Shown here one piece after another: positions 1 through 8,303 of a stretch of 27,011 bases of DNA; positions within the stretch are counted from its first letter, which is position 1; each line of letters opens with the position of its first letter. The stretch is from Oscillospiraceae bacterium (lineage in GTDB: Bacteria; Bacillota_A; Clostridia; Oscillospirales; Oscillospiraceae): contig JAFTKA010000022.1 of the NCBI GenBank assembly GCA_017456105.1, positions 1-27,011 on the forward strand, in the 5' to 3' direction. The position numbers and the translations under genes were made by a program. Below the pieces are notes generated by a model, which saw nothing but the letters and a program-made list of their open reading frames with translations, ran no database searches and had not been told where the DNA came from.

Positions 1-380
1 GACTGGCTGCGGCCGTAAACGATCTGCAGGAACAGCTCCCGCATAGCGGTATTGATGGCATCGCACACCAGGTCGGTGTTCAGAGCCTCCAAAAGGGTCT
101 TACCGATCAGGATCTCGGAAGCCATAGCTGCGGAGTGGGTCATGCCGGAGCAGCCCAGAGTCTCCACCAGAGCCTCCTCAATGATGCCCTCCTTGACATT
201 CAGGGTCAGCTTGCAGCAGCCCTGCTGGGGGGCACACCAACCGATGCCGTGGGTAAAACCGCTGACATCCTTGATCTCCTTGACCTGAACCCACTTGCCC
301 TCTTCGGGAATGGGAGCGGGGCCGTGATAAGCACCCTTGGCCACGGAACACATGTGCTGTACTTCAGTACTGTAAATCAT
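1..380 (-). CDS. NifU-like iron-sulfur cluster scaffold protein, N-terminal part
   Basis: Partial gene, cut by the left edge; about 126 residues are visible. The protein starts MIYSTEVQHMCSVAKG and has Cys-containing stretches GWCAPQQGCC and LGCSGMTHSAAMASEIL. These resemble the Clostridia proteins annotated as iron-sulfur cluster assembly scaffold (NifU/IscU-like fold), which would hold a nascent Fe-S cluster on Cys residues in the cytosol. The ATG at 378-380 follows an AAGGAAA ribosome site, and a sigma-A-like promoter lies at 436-464. In related genomes this gene often sits beside a GGGtGRT-family gene; that gene would lie outside the window and cannot be checked. Family assignment is from motif recall, so scaffold function is likely but unproven. 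Confidence 0.7.
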   Translation of the reverse strand, partial: MIYSTEVQHMCSVAKGAYHGPAPIPEEGKWVQVKEIKDVSGFTHGIGWCAPQQGCCKLTLNVKEGIIEEALVETLGCSGMTHSAAMASEILIGKTLLEALNTDLVCDAINTAMRELFLQIVYGRSQ

Positions 381-435
381 GGCAAATTTCCTTTCTTTTC
401 AAAAAGCGTTTCGCTCTTTGTGATTTTCCGCAATT

Positions 436-464
436 ATTATACAGTTTCGGGGTACAAAAGTCAA
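436..464 (-). promoter_or_regulatory. sigma-A-type promoter for the Fe-S scaffold gene
   Basis: Read on the minus strand, TTGACT (459-464) and TATAAT (436-441) are separated by exactly 17 bp. This is near consensus and lies about 55 bp upstream of the ATG at 380. No operator palindrome is obvious. Confidence 0.7.
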
Positions 465-499
465 TCTCCGACAACAAAAAATAAAGTCATAAAAACACT

Positions 500-527
500 T
501 TGCTTTTGGGCGAAAATATTGTACACT
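500..527 (+). promoter_or_regulatory. candidate promoter for recD2-comF-mreB
   Basis: TTGCTT (500-505) and TACACT (522-527) are 16 bp apart, about 30 bp upstream of the recD2 start. Both boxes are weak matches to sigma-A consensus. The site is proposed because the 177-bp divergent gap (381-557) must carry a plus-strand promoter and this is the best candidate there. Confidence 0.4.
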
Positions 528-557
528 AATAGTATCATTTTACAAGGAGGGATCGGT

Positions 558-2768
558 TTGCCTGAACTGGAAATCCTGCAGGGTGCGGTGTGTGCCGTGG
601 TGTATCAGAATTATGAAAACGGCTACGCGGTTTTGCGGCTGAGATGCCAGGATAATCAGACGGTTACCGTGGTCGGTACGATCCCTCTGCCGGTGGTGGG
701 CGAGCAGCTTTTGGTTACCGGTAAATGGACAAGCCACGCCAGCTACGGCAAGCAGTTTGAGGCGGAGTTTTTGGAACGGCTGATGCCCCAGACCTCCATG
801 GATATCCTCTCCTATCTCTCCAGCCGGGCCATCAAGGGCATCGGCCCGAAAATGGCCGCCCGGATCGTGGACTGCTTCGGTGATCAGACCCTGCACGTGA
901 TGGAGCGTGAGCCGGAGCGGCTTTCTGAGGTCAGCGGCATTTCTCTGAAGAAGGCTATGGCCATTGGTGAGGAATTCCGCCTGCGGGTGGGTATGCGGCA
1001 TTTATTAGAGTTTTTTGCCCTGCATCATTTGCCTGCGGAGCTGGCGGTGAAGACCTATAAGCTTTACGGTGAATCTGCCCTGGATCTGATCTGCGACGAT
1101 CCTTATATGCTGATGGACGAAGAGCTGGAAGCCCCTTTCGGGGCGGTGGATCGCTTTGCCGTGGAAATGGGCATTCCGGGAGATTCACCCCGCCGGATCG
1201 AAGCAGGATTGTTTTTTGAACTGCGTTACAACCAAAGTGCAGGCCATAGCTTTTTGCCGGAGGACAAGCTGGCAAACGCCACCGCCGAGCTTCTGAATGT
1301 GGGCAGCGAACCTGTGTATCAGACCTTGGAAAGCCTTGTGGAGGCTCAGCGGCTGGTGCGGGAAGCCCTTGCCGGCATTACCGTTATCTATCTTACAGAG
1401 CTGCACCGGGCAGAAAGTCTGTGCTGCAGACGGCTTTTAGAGTTTGCAGATAATTGCTATCCCCTGCCCTCCAATCTCAAGGGCAAGCTGAAAAACGCCT
1501 CCCAGGAAAGCGGAATCACTTATTCCGAACAGCAGGAGGAGGCTATGTGCGAAGCCGCCACAAGCGGTTTACTGCTGATTACCGGCGGCCCCGGCACCGG
1601 TAAAACAACGATTGTTAACGGAATTCTGTCCCTGTATCGGCAGATGGGACTTAGCTATCTTTTGGCCGCCCCCACCGGCCGTGCCGCCAAGCGAATGACG
1701 GAAGTTACCGGTGAGGAGGCCTCCACCATTCACCGCCTTTTGGGTGCAGGAATCGACCCGGCAACAGGCCGGCTGGTCTTCACCAAGGACGACAACGACC
1801 CCCTGAAGGCCGATGCCATCATCGTGGACGAAATGTCCATGGTGGACATCAAATTGTTATATCACCTGATGCAGGCCATTGCACCCCGCACACGGCTGAT
1901 CTTAGTGGGCGACCCGGATCAGCTGCCCCCCGTGGGGCCGGGCTTTCCCTTTAATGATATGCTCAGAAGTCAGGCACTTCCCCGTGTGCATTTGACGGAG
2001 ATCTTCCGGCAGGCACAGGAAAGCCTAATCGTTATGAACGCCCACCGGGTAAATGCTGGGCAGATGCCGGAACTGAAGAACGTGAAAAGCGACTTTTTCT
2101 TCCTGCCCTGCAATTCAGAAGAAGCCGTTGGCAGTACCATCGAAGGTCTTTGTTCTCAGCGGCTGCCCAAGAACATGGGAATCCCTGCCGAGCAGATCCA
2201 GGTACTGTCCCCCACCAAAAAGGGTTTGGCCGGAACCATGGCATTAAATATACGTTTGCAGGCGGCCCTGAACCCCCCTGCCCCGGGCAAAAATGAGCAT
2301 AAGTACGGCGAATACACCTTCCGGGAGGGCGACCGGATCATGCAAATCCGCAATAATTACGATATTATGTGGCGTCGCACCGACGGAACCTGCGTAGGCT
2401 TTGGTATCTTCAACGGCGACGTGGGCATTGTCAAGACCATCGACACCGCAAACGAACTGATTACGGTGGTCTTTGACGACCGGGAGGCAGACTATGATTT
2501 CTCCCAGCTCAATGAGCTTGAGCCTGCCTTTGCCATGACGGTCCACAAAAGTCAGGGCAGCGAATACCGGGCGGTGGTGCTTTCCGCCTATAACGCCTCC
2601 CCTTACCTATTAAGCCGCAGTATCCTCTACACCGCAATCACCCGTGCCAAGGAGCTTTTGGTGATCGTAGGCAGAGAGGATACTATTGCCGCCATGGTCA
2701 ATAACCCTAAAGTCAGCCGCCGCTATACGGGCCTGAAATTAAGACTACAAGGAAAGGTCGACCAATGA
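558..2768 (+). CDS. recD2: RecD2-like (RecD/TraA family) ATP-dependent DNA helicase
   Basis: A 736-residue SF1B 5'-3' DNA helicase of the RecBC-independent RecD2 type, involved in DNA repair and replication-fork maintenance. The N-terminal part has an OB-like region and a helix-hairpin-helix segment near residues 90-140 (AIKGIGPKMAARIV, LSEVSGISLKKA). It continues with Walker A GGPGTGKTT near residue 342, Walker B VDEMSM near 423, GDPDQLPPVG, and C-terminal motifs MTVHKSQGSEY and YTAITRAKELL. Length matches RecD2. The frame is open back to 135, but the start is taken as TTG 558-560 because AAGGAGGG (544-551) lies 6 nt upstream and the RecD2 N-terminus begins there; the upstream extension covers the divergent promoter region. 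The stop overlaps the comF start by 4 nt (ATGA). Confidence 0.93.
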   Translation: MPELEILQGAVCAVVYQNYENGYAVLRLRCQDNQTVTVVGTIPLPVVGEQLLVTGKWTSHASYGKQFEAEFLERLMPQTSMDILSYLSSRAIKGIGPKMAARIVDCFGDQTLHVMEREPERLSEVSGISLKKAMAIGEEFRLRVGMRHLLEFFALHHLPAELAVKTYKLYGESALDLICDDPYMLMDEELEAPFGAVDRFAVEMGIPGDSPRRIEAGLFFELRYNQSAGHSFLPEDKLANATAELLNVGSEPVYQTLESLVEAQRLVREALAGITVIYLTELHRAESLCCRRLLEFADNCYPLPSNLKGKLKNASQESGITYSEQQEEAMCEAATSGLLLITGGPGTGKTTIVNGILSLYRQMGLSYLLAAPTGRAAKRMTEVTGEEASTIHRLLGAGIDPATGRLVFTKDDNDPLKADAIIVDEMSMVDIKLLYHLMQAIAPRTRLILVGDPDQLPPVGPGFPFNDMLRSQALPRVHLTEIFRQAQESLIVMNAHRVNAGQMPELKNVKSDFFFLPCNSEEAVGSTIEGLCSQRLPKNMGIPAEQIQVLSPTKKGLAGTMALNIRLQAALNPPAPGKNEHKYGEYTFREGDRIMQIRNNYDIMWRRTDGTCVGFGIFNGDVGIVKTIDTANELITVVFDDREADYDFSQLNELEPAFAMTVHKSQGSEYRAVVLSAYNASPYLLSRSILYTAITRAKELLVIVGREDTIAAMVNNPKVSRRYTGLKLRLQGKVDQ

Positions 2769-3400
2769 GTCTTTTATTCCCCCGCAAATGTATCTTGTGC
2801 CGCAAAGTGTTATCGGATCAGGAGACTGATCTGTGCCACGAATGCCGTAAAACTGTCCCGGAAATCGAAAAAGCAAAATTAAAAATTTCCTTTGTTGCAC
2901 GATGGGCTGCAGTGTGGTATTATAAAGATAACGTACGCAGAAGTATCCTCCGGTACAAGTTCTATAACGGCCGCAGCTATGCCGAAGTTTACGGCAGAGT
3001 TCTGGCCATGAAGATCCAGAAAGAGGATATGGATTTTGATGTACTTACCTATGTCAGCACCGGCTGGCTTCGCCGCTGGAAGCGGGGTTATGACCATGCC
3101 GCCCTGCTCTGTGAGGCGGTGGCAAAGGAGCTGGGTGTTACTTCGATCAAGACCCTAAAAAAGATCCGTCAGACCAAGCCCCAATCCCGGATCCGTGATG
3201 CCGCCGTCAGGCGGGCGAACATTCTGGGTGCGTACAAGGTGATCGATCCGGAGCTTGTCAAGGGTAAGCGTGTGCTCCTGCTGGACGATGTGATTACCAC
3301 CGGTGCCACTGTTTCCGAATGTGCCAAGGTTTTGCTGATCGCCGGAGCAAAAGAGGTTTCCTGTGCCGCAGTGGCTGCGGCTTCTCACGATAAAAAATAA
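2765..3400 (+). CDS. comF: ComF-family phosphoribosyltransferase-like protein
   Basis: A 211-residue protein of the ComF family, which is linked to DNA uptake in Bacillus and Haemophilus and to DNA processing in other bacteria. An N-terminal four-Cys zinc ribbon is seen (CILC at residues 9-12, CHEC at 24-27). The C-terminal phosphoribosyltransferase fold carries the PRPP-binding loop VLLLDDVITTGAT near residues 169-181. The ATG lies inside the recD2 stop (ATGA overlap), so translation is probably coupled. The next gene, mreB, begins 14 nt later. No comE or comG genes are in view, so a competence role is only possible. ComF partner proteins in DNA handling fit its place behind recD2. Confidence 0.88.
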   Translation: MSLLFPRKCILCRKVLSDQETDLCHECRKTVPEIEKAKLKISFVARWAAVWYYKDNVRRSILRYKFYNGRSYAEVYGRVLAMKIQKEDMDFDVLTYVSTGWLRRWKRGYDHAALLCEAVAKELGVTSIKTLKKIRQTKPQSRIRDAAVRRANILGAYKVIDPELVKGKRVLLLDDVITTGATVSECAKVLLIAGAKEVSCAAVAAASHDKK

Positions 3401-3414
3401 TGTAGGTGAATGTT

Positions 3415-4461
3415 ATGCAGTTATTTTCCAATGATCTGGGTGTCGATCTTGGCACTTCCAATGTCCTGATTTTTGCCGACGGCAAGGGCATCGTCAGCCG
3501 TGAGCCCTCTGTGGTGGCGGTGGATAAGAACTCCGGCCGGGTACTGCAGGTAGGCAGTGCCGCCAGAAATATGCTGGGTCGTACCCCGGGCAACGTGGTG
3601 GCTATGCACCCGTTGAAGGACGGTGTGATCTCCGACCATGAAATGACCGTAAAGATGCTCCGCTCCCTGTTTCAGAAAACCGCACAGAATACGCTGTTCA
3701 CCCCCAAGCCCAGAGTGGTCATCTGCGTACCCAGCGGTGCAACGGAGATCGAAGAGCGGACCATTATCAATGCCGCCGTTGAAGCCGGTGCCCGCCGTGT
3801 GTACTTAATTGAAGAGCCCCTGGCTGCCGCTTTGGGTGCAAACCTCAATATTCAGGAGCCCAACGGCCATATGGTCGTGGACATCGGTGCAGGCACAACG
3901 GATATTGCCGTTTTGTCCATGAATGCCGTAGCGGTCTCCTCCTCTATCAAGCTGGCAGGCGACCTGTTCGACGAGACCATCGCCCGGTATATCCGCAGAG
4001 AGTACAGCGTGATCATCGGTCAGGTTACTGCTGAAGAGATCAAGATCCAGATCGGCAGCGTCTACCCCCGGAACGAGGAGCTGAGCATGCTGGTTAAGGG
4101 CAGAGATGCCAAGACCGGTGTCCCCCGGGAACTGGTCATCAACTCCAGTGAGATCTACAAGGTGCTCAGCCGGCCTGCCCGGAGCATTGCCGACGAGGTG
4201 CTGACCGTTTTGGAGGATACCTCCCCCGAGCTGGTGGGCGACATCGCTGAAAACGGCATCACCCTGACCGGCGGCGGCTGTCAGGTCTGGGGCATGGATC
4301 TGCTCCTGACAGAGCGGACCGGTATCCAATGTACCATTGCAGACGATCCCGCCTCCTGTGTGGCCTATGGCTGCGGCAAGAGCCTCGCCTGGATCAACCA
4401 TATGAACGAAGGACCCATCAATATTGCCCGGAAGCGGATCTTGAAGGGTTTGCAAAGATAA
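3415..4461 (+). CDS. mreB: MreB/Mbl-type actin-like rod-shape protein
   Basis: A 348-residue actin homologue that forms membrane-associated filaments guiding lateral cell-wall synthesis. Visible motifs are phosphate-1 DLGTSN at the N-terminus, GRTPGNVVAMHPLKDGVI, phosphate-2 VDIGAGTTDIAVLS, and the adenosine-site GITLTGGG. Length matches MreB/Mbl. ATG 3415 is preferred over the in-frame GTG at 3406 because AGGTG at 3404-3408 then serves as ribosome site with a 6-nt spacer, and MQLFSNDLG aligns with family N-termini. It ends the recD2-comF-mreB unit at a strong terminator. It is not beside mreC/mreD, so it could be an Mbl-type paralogue rather than the main MreB; the sequence alone does not decide this. 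Confidence 0.9.
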   Translation: MQLFSNDLGVDLGTSNVLIFADGKGIVSREPSVVAVDKNSGRVLQVGSAARNMLGRTPGNVVAMHPLKDGVISDHEMTVKMLRSLFQKTAQNTLFTPKPRVVICVPSGATEIEERTIINAAVEAGARRVYLIEEPLAAALGANLNIQEPNGHMVVDIGAGTTDIAVLSMNAVAVSSSIKLAGDLFDETIARYIRREYSVIIGQVTAEEIKIQIGSVYPRNEELSMLVKGRDAKTGVPRELVINSSEIYKVLSRPARSIADEVLTVLEDTSPELVGDIAENGITLTGGGCQVWGMDLLLTERTGIQCTIADDPASCVAYGCGKSLAWINHMNEGPINIARKRILKGLQR

Positions 4462-4465
4462 TAAA

Positions 4466-4494
4466 AAGGAGGAGCATACGCTCCTCCTTTTTTT
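4466..4494. terminator. bidirectional rho-independent terminator between mreB and the Cys-rich gene
   Basis: GGAGGAGC (4468-4475), a 4-nt loop ATAC, and GCTCCTCC (4480-4487) are followed by seven T on the plus strand. On the minus strand an A/T run (4463-4467) also follows the stem. It lies 5 nt after the mreB stop and overlaps the stop codon of the converging gene, so it can serve both. Confidence 0.88.
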
Positions 4495-5305
4495 ACTCGG
4501 TACAGCTATTGTCGCACACCCGGTCGCAGCCTTTTGGAACGAACTGCTCCTCCGGGAAGGGAATTCTGCTGAACATATCGCAAGGATCTTCCGCACAACC
4601 GGGAGCGTCGCAGCACTCCTTGGTGGGGATACTGTAGGCCAAAACCGGCACCACCAGCTGAGCGTCCCGCTCCAGCCGGATAATGGAGAACTGACCCAAT
4701 GTAACATAAAGACGACGGCTCTCATCGCCCAGCACAAGATCTTCGTCGAACAGGCTTTGGATCGCATCGGGGATCTGAGCGACCGTCGTTTCACGGCAAT
4801 CGCAGACCTCCCTTACTTTGGAACCCAGCACCATGGGATCCAACACCTCCACCACAGCGGTGGGGTGATTTGCACTGTAGCGGCTCAGGCCGTCCGGTCC
4901 GCAAAGGTGCGTATCGCTTGTGAAGATGTGTGCCCGGCTGTCCTCGCCGCACAGCACCGCACGCTTGGAAAACTCTGCCAATCCGTACAAGGTTGCAGGA
5001 CGGACACCGCTCACCACCGCATCGGCCAGCACTCGGTAGTAGAAGGTTACGTCTACGCAGTAGTGATTTCTGTCGAAAGCCACCGGCTGTACATCGATGT
5101 AGGTATAGATAAGGTCCGCACAGCGAACCTTGGCACTGACAGCTGTGTTAAGGATCGCCTGAGATCCGGCGGTCAGATAGACCCGCAGGTCTTCAATACA
5201 ATCCTTATCCCGGCAGCTGTCGGTGATCTTCTTTGTGTGAATGGACAGTGCCTCCTGCAGATCTTCCGGTCTGCAGCGTACACTCCCCTGACAATGCTCT
5301 GACAT
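4493..5305 (-). CDS. conserved Cys-rich Clostridia protein of unknown function
   Basis: A 270-residue soluble protein with no signal peptide or membrane segment visible. Near the N-terminus is the stretch KITDSCRDKDCIEDLRVYLT, followed by YIDVQPVAFDRNHYCVDVTF. I recall similar DSCxDKDCxEDLRVY proteins annotated only as hypothetical in many Clostridia. About 17 Cys are present, several clustered (VCDCR; ECCDAPGCAEDPC; CDRVCDNSC at the C-terminus), which suggests metal binding or disulfide cross-linking. The centre has PTAVVEVLDPMVLGSK and RRLYVTLGQFSIIRLERD, probably beta-rich. ATG 5303-5305 follows TAGGAGG. It is a single gene between two terminators. A spore-coat or stress role is a guess from Cys content only. 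Confidence 0.75.
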   Translation of the reverse strand: MSEHCQGSVRCRPEDLQEALSIHTKKITDSCRDKDCIEDLRVYLTAGSQAILNTAVSAKVRCADLIYTYIDVQPVAFDRNHYCVDVTFYYRVLADAVVSGVRPATLYGLAEFSKRAVLCGEDSRAHIFTSDTHLCGPDGLSRYSANHPTAVVEVLDPMVLGSKVREVCDCRETTVAQIPDAIQSLFDEDLVLGDESRRLYVTLGQFSIIRLERDAQLVVPVLAYSIPTKECCDAPGCAEDPCDMFSRIPFPEEQFVPKGCDRVCDNSCTE

Positions 5306-5332
5306 ATAAATACCTCCTATTTTGTTTTAGAA

Positions 5333-5361
5333 GCTATACGCTCATAGGACAGTTTATGCAA
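5333..5361 (-). promoter_or_regulatory. candidate promoter for the Cys-rich gene
   Basis: On the minus strand TTGCAT (5356-5361) and TATAGC (5333-5338) are 17 bp apart, about 28 bp upstream of the start codon. The -10 box is imperfect. A sporulation sigma site was considered, but the spacing and bases of CATAAACTG nearby do not fit well. Confidence 0.4.
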
Positions 5362-5398
5362 AAGCTCCGCCCTTGTGCAAAACGTGGCATTTTTTCGC

Positions 5399-5428
5399 AA
5401 AAATAAGAGGAGAGCTTTCGCTCTCCTC
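5399..5428 (-). terminator. rho-independent terminator of ftsH
   Basis: A 9-bp stem (5407-5415 with 5420-5428) and 4-nt loop are followed on the minus strand by TTATTTTT. It begins about 7 nt after the ftsH stop and separates ftsH from the downstream Cys-rich gene. Confidence 0.8.
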
Positions 5429-5434
5429 ATTATT

Positions 5435-7315
5435 TTATTCAAAATCTTCCGGCTTTGCACAGGCATCTTCCTGCTCCTTTGCCGCACGGACAAAGGACAT
5501 CAGCTCATCGCCTGTAATGGTCTCCTTATTCAGAAGATACAGTGCCACCTCGTCCAAAAGCTCCCGGTGATCGCTTAGCATCTTCTTGGCGTCCTGATAG
5601 CAACGCTCCAGCATACGCTTGACCTCTCTGTCCACCAGAGCGGCAGTCTCCTGTGAGCAGTCAAGATATGCCTGCCCCTCCAGATACTGATGGGCAACTG
5701 CGGCCGGTGCCATCAGTCCCAAGGTATCGCTCATACCGTAAACGGTAACCATATTCCGGGCCAGTGCGGTGGCCCGCTGAATATCGTTGGAGGCACCTGT
5801 GGTCTGCACCCGGAACACCACGTCCTCGGCAGCACGGCCGCCAACCAGCGTCCGAAGCTCCGTCATCAGCTCTTCTGCGGTCTGCAGGTACTTTTCCTCC
5901 TCCGGCATTTGCATGGTGTAGCCCAATGCACCGGAGGTATGGGGTACAATGGTGATCTTGGAAACCGGCTGAGAATTCTTCTCCAAAGCCGCGATCAGGG
6001 CATGACCTACCTCATGGTAGGCGATGATCCGTTTTTCCGTATCGGTCAGGACGGTGTTCTTCTTTTCTGTACCTGCGATCACCGTCTCAAAGGATACCAG
6101 CAGATCCTCCTGCGTAACAGCCTTTCTGCCCTGCCGAACCGCCCGCAGGGCAGCCTCATTGACAAGGTTAGCAAGGTCCGCACCCACCGCACCGGCGGTG
6201 GCCTGAGCCAGCTTCTTTAAATCCACGTTCTCACTGAGCTTAATTTTCCGGGTGTGTACCTTCAAGGTATCCAGTCTACCCTGCAGGTTGGGCTTATCCA
6301 CAATGATCCGGCGGTCAAAACGGCCGGGCCGCAGCAGCGCCTTATCCAAAATTTCCGGACGGTTGGTGGCCGCCAGGCACACCACGCCCTTAGAAGAATC
6401 AAAGCCGTCAATTTCGCCCAGCAGCTGGTTCAGGGTCTGTTCCTGCTCGGTATTGCCGCCGTAACGGGCATCGCGGGAACGGCCCACAGCATCAATTTCG
6501 TCAATAAAGATAATACAGGGAGCCACCTTGGAAGCCTCCCGGAACAGATCCCGGACACGGCTGGCACCCACACCTACGAACATCTCCACAAAATCAGAAC
6601 CGGAGATGGAGAAGAAAGGCACATTGGCTTCACCCGCCACAGCCTTGGCAAGCAGAGTCTTACCGGTACCGGGAGAGCCCACCAAAAGAGCACCCTTGGG
6701 AAGCTTTGCACCGATCTCCGTGTACTTTTTCGGATTGTGGAGGAAGTCAATAATTTCCTGCAGGGATTCCTTGGCCTCGTCCTGACCGGCCACGTCCTTA
6801 AAGGTTACGCCGGTCTGCTTTTCCATGTAGACCTTTGCTTTGCTGGCACCGATGGAGCCCATCATGCCATCGCCGCCCATACGCTTCATCAGCAGTCGGA
6901 AGCCCAGGAACAGCACCGCAAACATACCCACATAATAGAGGATCATAATGATGGTGGAGTTATCCTCCACGATCTGTTCGCTGACCGAGACACCGTTTTC
7001 GTGCAATCTTTCAGCCAGATCCATGGTGCCGCCGGTGGGAAGTCCCGTCCGGAAGGCCTTTTGCTCCGCGGCAGGCTTTTGAGCCTCCTCCTTGGTCATA
7101 TAGACGATCCGGTCAGGTTCAAACACCACCTCGCTGAGATTATCCTCGTCCATAGCGGTCAAGAAGTCAGAAAAGGTGGTTTCTGTATATTGACTGCGGG
7201 ATATGGCATTGTAGACACCGGAGATGATCAAAATTACCACAACGGTAATAATCAGAGCACCCCAGATACTGCCCTTTGGCTTTTTGCCGTCGGGCTTTTT
7301 TTGCTTTTGATCCAT
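5435..7315 (-). CDS. ftsH: ATP-dependent zinc metalloprotease FtsH
   Basis: A 626-residue membrane-anchored AAA+ protease that degrades damaged membrane proteins and short-lived regulators. Membrane segments lie near residues 17-37 and 121-143, enclosing an extracytoplasmic domain. The AAA domain follows, with Walker A GSPGTGKT (213-220, Ser where most FtsH have Pro), Walker B IIFIDE (269-273 region) and the second region of homology [20 protein letters not shown]. The peptidase zinc site is HEVGH (434-438), with the third ligand Asp near 511 (ASNDIQRAT). The open frame reaches 7336, but ATG 7313-7315 is chosen because AAGGAGG lies 7 nt upstream. The C-terminus is short and acidic. It is a single gene with its own promoter and terminator, divergent from rlmB. 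Confidence 0.96.
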   Translation of the reverse strand: MDQKQKKPDGKKPKGSIWGALIITVVVILIISGVYNAISRSQYTETTFSDFLTAMDEDNLSEVVFEPDRIVYMTKEEAQKPAAEQKAFRTGLPTGGTMDLAERLHENGVSVSEQIVEDNSTIIMILYYVGMFAVLFLGFRLLMKRMGGDGMMGSIGASKAKVYMEKQTGVTFKDVAGQDEAKESLQEIIDFLHNPKKYTEIGAKLPKGALLVGSPGTGKTLLAKAVAGEANVPFFSISGSDFVEMFVGVGASRVRDLFREASKVAPCIIFIDEIDAVGRSRDARYGGNTEQEQTLNQLLGEIDGFDSSKGVVCLAATNRPEILDKALLRPGRFDRRIIVDKPNLQGRLDTLKVHTRKIKLSENVDLKKLAQATAGAVGADLANLVNEAALRAVRQGRKAVTQEDLLVSFETVIAGTEKKNTVLTDTEKRIIAYHEVGHALIAALEKNSQPVSKITIVPHTSGALGYTMQMPEEEKYLQTAEELMTELRTLVGGRAAEDVVFRVQTTGASNDIQRATALARNMVTVYGMSDTLGLMAPAAVAHQYLEGQAYLDCSQETAALVDREVKRMLERCYQDAKKMLSDHRELLDEVALYLLNKETITGDELMSFVRAAKEQEDACAKPEDFE

Positions 7316-7348
7316 ATTACTGCCTCCTTGAGACAATCGATTTTGCCT

Positions 7349-7377
7349 ATCATATCACATTTTTTCTTTCTCTGCAA
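7349..7377 (-). promoter_or_regulatory. sigma-A-type promoter of ftsH
   Basis: On the minus strand TTGCAG (7372-7377) and TATGAT (7349-7354) have a 17-bp spacer, about 34 bp upstream of the ftsH ATG. No CIRCE or CtsR-like operator was recognised next to it. Confidence 0.65.
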
Positions 7378-7461
7378 TGAATGATACGATAACTTAGGGT
7401 AAATTTTCTGTTAATTTCTGAATTTTTTCCAAAACTTTCCGGCTTCGCCTGAAAATAGCAG

Positions 7462-7490
7462 TTGTGAGGGAAGATAAAATCTGTTATAAT
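7462..7490 (+). promoter_or_regulatory. sigma-A-type promoter of rlmB and the pseudo-ATPase gene
   Basis: TTGTGA (7462-7467) and a perfect TATAAT (7485-7490) are separated by 17 bp, 36 bp upstream of the rlmB start. With the ftsH promoter on the other strand it explains the 211-bp divergent gap. Confidence 0.7.
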
Positions 7491-7526
7491 GAAGAAAATG
7501 TACCCTTTTAAAGAGGAGTTAACCCT

Positions 7527-8300
7527 ATGAAGGAAAATTATCATAAAAAAGCCGAACCCATAGAAGAAAACGAAGGCCAGCTGGAGGGCCGCAACGCCCT
7601 GACTGAGGCTCTTCGCAGCGGCCGCACCATCGACAAGGTGTTTGTAGCCGCCGGCGACACCGACAGAGCCCTGCAGCGTTTGGCCGCTCAGGCCAAGGAG
7701 GCCGGTGCTGTGGTCGTACCTGTGGATAGAAGAAAGCTGGACGCCATGAGTACCACCCGTGCTCACCAGGGCGTGATCGCTTTGGCTGCTGCCAGAGAGT
7801 ATTCCTCTGTGGACGACATTCTGCAGGAGGCCGCCGATCGGGGTGAAGCTCCCCTGATCGTGATTTGCGATGAGCTGTCCGATCCCCACAACCTGGGTGC
7901 GATCCTCCGTTCTGCCGAATGTGCCGGTGCTCACGGTGTGATCATTCCCAAGCGTCGCAGTGTGGGCTTGACTGCTACCGTAGCCAAGGCCTCGGCAGGT
8001 GCAGTGGAATATATGAAAGTGGCCCGGGTAACCAATATCAATTCCACCATCAGCGAGCTGAAGGAAAAGGGCGTATGGATCTTCGGCACAGCCGCCGAGG
8101 GCTCGATCCCCATGTATCAGGCGGACCTGACCGTGCCTGCGGCCATCGTCATCGGCTCTGAGGGCGAGGGTATGAGCCGGTTGGTGCAGAAAAACTGCGA
8201 TGTAACCGTCCATATTCCCATGAAGGGCCGGATCACATCTTTGAACGCCTCTGCCGCAGCATCCATTTTGCTGTACGAGGCCGTCCGTCAAAGGAGGTAA
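7527..8300 (+). CDS. rlmB: TrmH/RlmB-family rRNA 2'-O-methyltransferase
   Basis: A 257-residue SPOUT-class methyltransferase of the TrmH group, which methylates ribose 2'-OH, typically G2251 of 23S rRNA for RlmB. The N-terminal substrate-binding domain contains EGRNALTEAL and HQGVIA. The knotted catalytic domain carries the three SPOUT motifs: LSDPHNLGAILRSAECAGAHGVI, IVIGSEGEGMSRLV and IPMKGRITSLNASAAASILLYE. The start follows AGAGGAG with a suitable spacer. The stop (8298-8300) overlaps the ribosome site of the next gene, so the two are co-transcribed. The family is secure; the precise target nucleotide is not shown by sequence. Confidence 0.92.
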   Translation: MKENYHKKAEPIEENEGQLEGRNALTEALRSGRTIDKVFVAAGDTDRALQRLAAQAKEAGAVVVPVDRRKLDAMSTTRAHQGVIALAAAREYSSVDDILQEAADRGEAPLIVICDELSDPHNLGAILRSAECAGAHGVIIPKRRSVGLTATVAKASAGAVEYMKVARVTNINSTISELKEKGVWIFGTAAEGSIPMYQADLTVPAAIVIGSEGEGMSRLVQKNCDVTVHIPMKGRITSLNASAAASILLYEAVRQRR

Positions 8301-8303
8301 CCT

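Noticed and set aside
135..557. Upstream extension of the recD2 reading frame (141 more residues)
   Set aside because: It covers the divergent promoter region and part of the opposite-strand Fe-S gene; a TTG with an ideal ribosome site at 558 begins the family-like N-terminus.
3805..4794. Minus-strand open frame of 329 codons extending the region of the Cys-rich gene
   Set aside because: It runs antisense through mreB and across the terminator; the real minus gene is in another frame with a clear start and family pattern.
6254..7384. Plus-strand open frame of 376 codons
   Set aside because: Antisense to ftsH, which is certain; His/Gln-rich shadow with no ribosome site.
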